From: Azospirillum halopraeferens DSM 3675
GTDB lineage: Bacteria; Pseudomonadota; Alphaproteobacteria; Azospirillales; Azospirillaceae
Direction of reading: 5' to 3'
Assembly (NCBI RefSeq): GCF_000429625.1
Contig: NZ_AUCF01000020.1
Coordinates: 62,001-126,000, forward strand
Length of the DNA stretch: 64,000 bases
The position numbers and the translations under genes are program-made. This document shows, one piece after another, positions 61,934 through 64,000 of the stretch (positions are counted from its first letter, which is position 1; the number at the start of each line of letters is the position of its first letter). The notes below the pieces were generated by a model. That model was not told the origin of the DNA. It ran no database searches and worked only from the letters and a program-made list of their open reading frames with translations.

Positions 61934-63124
61934 TCAATCGTCCGACAGCTCACAGTCCGCCATCTTCGCGTCGGCGAACATCGCGCGGGTGAGGGTCGGG
62001 GCGCGCAGGTCGCAGTTGCGCACGCTGGCGTCGGTGAAGCGGGTGGCCATGGCGCCGCCGCTGCGCAGAACCAGCGGTGACGCGTCGCAGGTCTCGAAGC
62101 GGCAGAACTGGATGGTCGCGCCGGTGAAGTTGGCGCCGCGGATGTCGGCACCGGACAGGTCGGCGTACTGGATGGTCGCACCGCGGAAGTCTGCCGCCGC
62201 GAGGTTGGCGCCCGACAGGTTGACGCCGCTGAGGTCGGCGCCGTTGAAGGACACGGTGGCCAGCATCATGCCGGACAGGTCGATGCCGCGCAGATTGCGG
62301 CCGGCGAAATCGGCGCGCTCGCCCTCGCCGCCGCCGCTGTCCACCCAGCGCTGGTGCCGGCGGGCCTGGTCGCGCGCCGCCGCCCGGTTGTCCAGGTATT
62401 GGCGGAATCCGTCGTTGAACTGAAGCGCCGCAATGGTGTGCGGCGTCACGTCGAAGATGGTGTTCTCGACCGTGACGTTCGTCAGGTTGACGTCGGCCAG
62501 CACCGCTCCGGCGAGGTTGGAGCCGGACAGGTCGGCCCCCGACAGGTTGGCGCCGCTGAGGTCGGCCCCGGACAGATTGGCGTTGCGGATGCGGCAGTTC
62601 GTCAGGACCGCCCCGCACAGGGAGGCGCCGGAGAAGTTGGAATGGGACAGGTCGGTTTCCTGGACGATGGCCTGTTCCCGCCGGCCGCCGCTGCCGCGGG
62701 GATCGGGGCGGTAGACCATGACCGAGCCCTGCTTCAGGCTGGCGTCCTGCAGCCTGGCGTCGCGCGCGTCGGCGTAATGGAAGCGCACGCCGTTCAGCAC
62801 CGCCCCCGCGAAATCGGCCTTCGTGAGATTGGTGCGGATGAACAGGCTGTTGGTCAGGTCGGCCCCGGTGAACCGGCTGCCCCCGAGGTTCGAATAGGAG
62901 AAATTGCAGGATAGGAAGGTTGCGCCACCGAAGTCGAAGTTCTCCAGAATGACGTGCGACAGATTGGACATCATCAGGTTCAGGCGCTTGCCGCCCTTGC
63001 CCGCACGGTGCAGGATGTGGTCGCGCAGCGCCTCGCGCAGGCGGGCGATGCGGTCGGCCTGATCCGTCTCCGCTGCCGCCCGTGACCGTCTGTCGCTGGT
63101 GTTCATCGCCGTGGAACCGATCAT
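61934..63124 (-). CDS. Pentapeptide-repeat protein, second copy
   Basis: 396 residues (ATG 63106 is an alternative start). A basic helical N terminus (about 20-50), then two pentapeptide blocks (about 60-220 and 290-390) separated by a helical spacer DGFRQYLDNRAAARDQARRH. The lead-in RHQRWVDSGGGEGERADFAGRNLRGIDL matches the lead-in of the pentapeptide protein at 14585-15853 (H-x2-W...SGG...GRNL). No signal peptide; unknown role. Transcribed away from the hemerythrin gene across a 99-bp AT-richer gap. Confidence 0.87.
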   Translation of the reverse strand: MIGSTAMNTSDRRSRAAAETDQADRIARLREALRDHILHRAGKGGKRLNLMMSNLSHVILENFDFGGATFLSCNFSYSNLGGSRFTGADLTNSLFIRTNLTKADFAGAVLNGVRFHYADARDARLQDASLKQGSVMVYRPDPRGSGGRREQAIVQETDLSHSNFSGASLCGAVLTNCRIRNANLSGADLSGANLSGADLSGSNLAGAVLADVNLTNVTVENTIFDVTPHTIAALQFNDGFRQYLDNRAAARDQARRHQRWVDSGGGEGERADFAGRNLRGIDLSGMMLATVSFNGADLSGVNLSGANLAAADFRGATIQYADLSGADIRGANFTGATIQFCRFETCDASPLVLRSGGAMATRFTDASVRNCDLRAPTLTRAMFADAKMADCELSDD

Positions 63125-63223
63125 CGCCCGCCCGCCGCCGGGTTTGTTACCTTGGCAGAAAAAGATTTAGAAGATGGTAACATGATGCTTCGACCGTCCT
63201 CCTGAGCCGCGGAAGGGAAAAAC

Positions 63224-63610
63224 GTGCCAGCGTCCGCTACTCTCATGTCGACCAGCGTCGACATCCTCGACGACGATCACGAACAGCTCCTGTACCACCT
63301 TCAGAACGTGGCTTACAGCGATGAAATGTCACAGGATGACATAAAGGACATCATCAGTCATGTTCGTGAACATTTTGATCACGAACAACCGTACCTGGCT
63401 CTTCTGGGCGGTGAATTGGAGCGCCGCCACGCCTTCGCCCACGCCTGCTTCATCCGCAAGCTGGAGGAGATCGCCGGGATCTGCGAGGAGGCGCCGGAGG
63501 CGGCCCGCGCCGACCTGATCGGGGTGCTGGCGCAGTTCATCAGCCACACCAACACCGACGACCAGGAGATCGATGCCGCGCTGCGCCGGCGCGGCATCGT
63601 CGCGGCCTGA
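63224..63610 (+). CDS. Bacterial hemerythrin
   Basis: 128 residues from GTG 63224, chosen because GGAAGGG lies just upstream (ATG 63245 is possible). All diiron ligands of hemerythrin are in the right order: His19, His50-x3-Glu54, His69-x3-His73 and His108-x4-Asp113. It probably binds O2 or NO, or stores iron-bound oxygen, in the cytoplasm. The two-hairpin repeat begins two bases after its stop. Confidence 0.85.
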   Translation: MPASATLMSTSVDILDDDHEQLLYHLQNVAYSDEMSQDDIKDIISHVREHFDHEQPYLALLGGELERRHAFAHACFIRKLEEIAGICEEAPEAARADLIGVLAQFISHTNTDDQEIDAALRRRGIVAA

Positions 63611-63611
63611 T

Positions 63612-63697
63612 ACGGTCGGCAATTGATCACTTCCATCAATTGCCGACCGTAAAACCCGGCAGATCAATGCCCGGGCATTGATCGAGAGGGTGATACC
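63612..63697 (+). repeat. Two-hairpin intergenic repeat, copy B
   Basis: An 86-bp element with stem 1 (ACGGTCGGCAATTGAT at 63612-63627 pairing with 63635-63650), stem 2 (a perfect 22-bp palindrome, 63662-63683) and tail GAGAGGGTGATACC. Same layout as copy A at 6423-6507, with compensating substitutions in both stems. It again lies between convergent genes. Confidence 0.8.
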
Positions 63698-63711
63698 GGC
63701 GCCGCGCGCCC

Positions 63712-64000
63712 CTACGCCGCGGCGCCGCGCGCCGGCCGGCGGACGGCCCGGACCCTGCCGCTGCGCCCGCCGCCGCAGAAGAAACGGTCGGCGCCGTCGC
63801 TCTCCAGCCCCGAGACGCCCGTGCCTGCCGGCATGTCCAGCCGCTCCAGCACCTCCGCCGTCATCGGGTCGATCCGCCGCACGTCGCTCTCATCCCCCTC
63901 CCAGGTGCCGTGCCACAACTCCCCGTCGACCCAGGTGACGCCGGTGACGAAGCGGTCGGAGTCGATGGTGCGCAGGACGGCACCGGTCCGCGGATCGACC
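63712..64000 (-). CDS. Beta-propeller protein, C-terminal end only
   Basis: The last 95 residues of a leftward gene whose start lies beyond base 64000. Repeating blade pattern: VDPRTGAVLRTID, FVTGVTWVDGELWHGTW, then RRIDPMTAEVLERLDMPAGTGVSGLESDG. This resembles glutamine-cyclotransferase-like or SMP-30/quinoprotein-like propellers. It ends in an Arg/Ala-rich tail. Function cannot be assigned from this fragment. Confidence 0.75.
   Translation of the reverse strand, partial: VDPRTGAVLRTIDSDRFVTGVTWVDGELWHGTWEGDESDVRRIDPMTAEVLERLDMPAGTGVSGLESDGADRFFCGGGRSGRVRAVRRPARGAAA

Overview
This is a high-GC chromosomal segment from an alphaproteobacterium, most likely a Rhodospirillales member of the Azospirillum type. 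That placement is inferred from gene order: hemC-hemD-mic60-hemY, and dnaA-rpsT-enoyl-CoA hydratase-mutM-ubiE-ubiB. CheZ with a Pro-rich linker, several pentapeptide-repeat proteins and strongly GC-rich third codon positions also fit. No rRNA, tRNA, CRISPR array, integrase or complete insertion sequence was seen.

Layout. 1-404: end of a DJ-1/PfpI-like gene whose nucleophile cysteine is replaced. 807-8280: a two-partner-secretion island (filamentous-haemagglutinin-like exoprotein, exported TPR-CHAT caspase-like protein, DUF928 protein and a convergent TpsB outer-membrane transporter). This set resembles cyanobacterial gene sets and is the most unusual multi-gene system here. 8430-13250: haem synthesis operon hemC-hemD followed by Mic60 and HemY membrane proteins. 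13409-19274: signalling block with a soluble PAS kinase, pentapeptide protein, CheZ and a hybrid kinase. 19284-22682: HtrA protease and several small envelope or stress-type genes.

22754-34307: a LysR regulator, then CitMHS transporter, AtuA-type pair, AtoDA CoA-transferase, thiolase, a remnant of a MaoC-Pta gene, acetate kinase, SatP acetate channel and a chemoreceptor. Together these look like uptake, CoA activation and cleavage of short carboxylates, plus taxis. 34344-36944: NitT/TauT-type ABC transporter. 37495-43131: a LacI-controlled ABC importer operon ending with a metallophosphoesterase, with a clear double LacI-type operator. 43261-46608: nitrilase and GNAT genes divergent from an amidoligase-glutamine amidotransferase pair, a candidate pathway for an unknown amide or peptide metabolite. 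An orphan oligopeptide-binding protein follows tail to tail.

48549-52536: pyrophosphatase, macrodomain and ADP-forming acyl-CoA ligase/GNAT fusion. 52582-57189: dnaA, rpsT, enoyl-CoA hydratase, a secreted unknown and mutM, all leftward, with an AT-richer gap upstream of dnaA. 57308-61797: DUF2061 protein, a lower-GC sulfotransferase carrying an inserted discoidin-like domain, then ubiE-ubiB. 61934-64000: second pentapeptide protein, a hemerythrin and the end of a beta-propeller gene.

An 85-86 bp intergenic repeat with two covarying hairpins occurs twice (6423-6507 and 63612-63697), both times between convergent genes.
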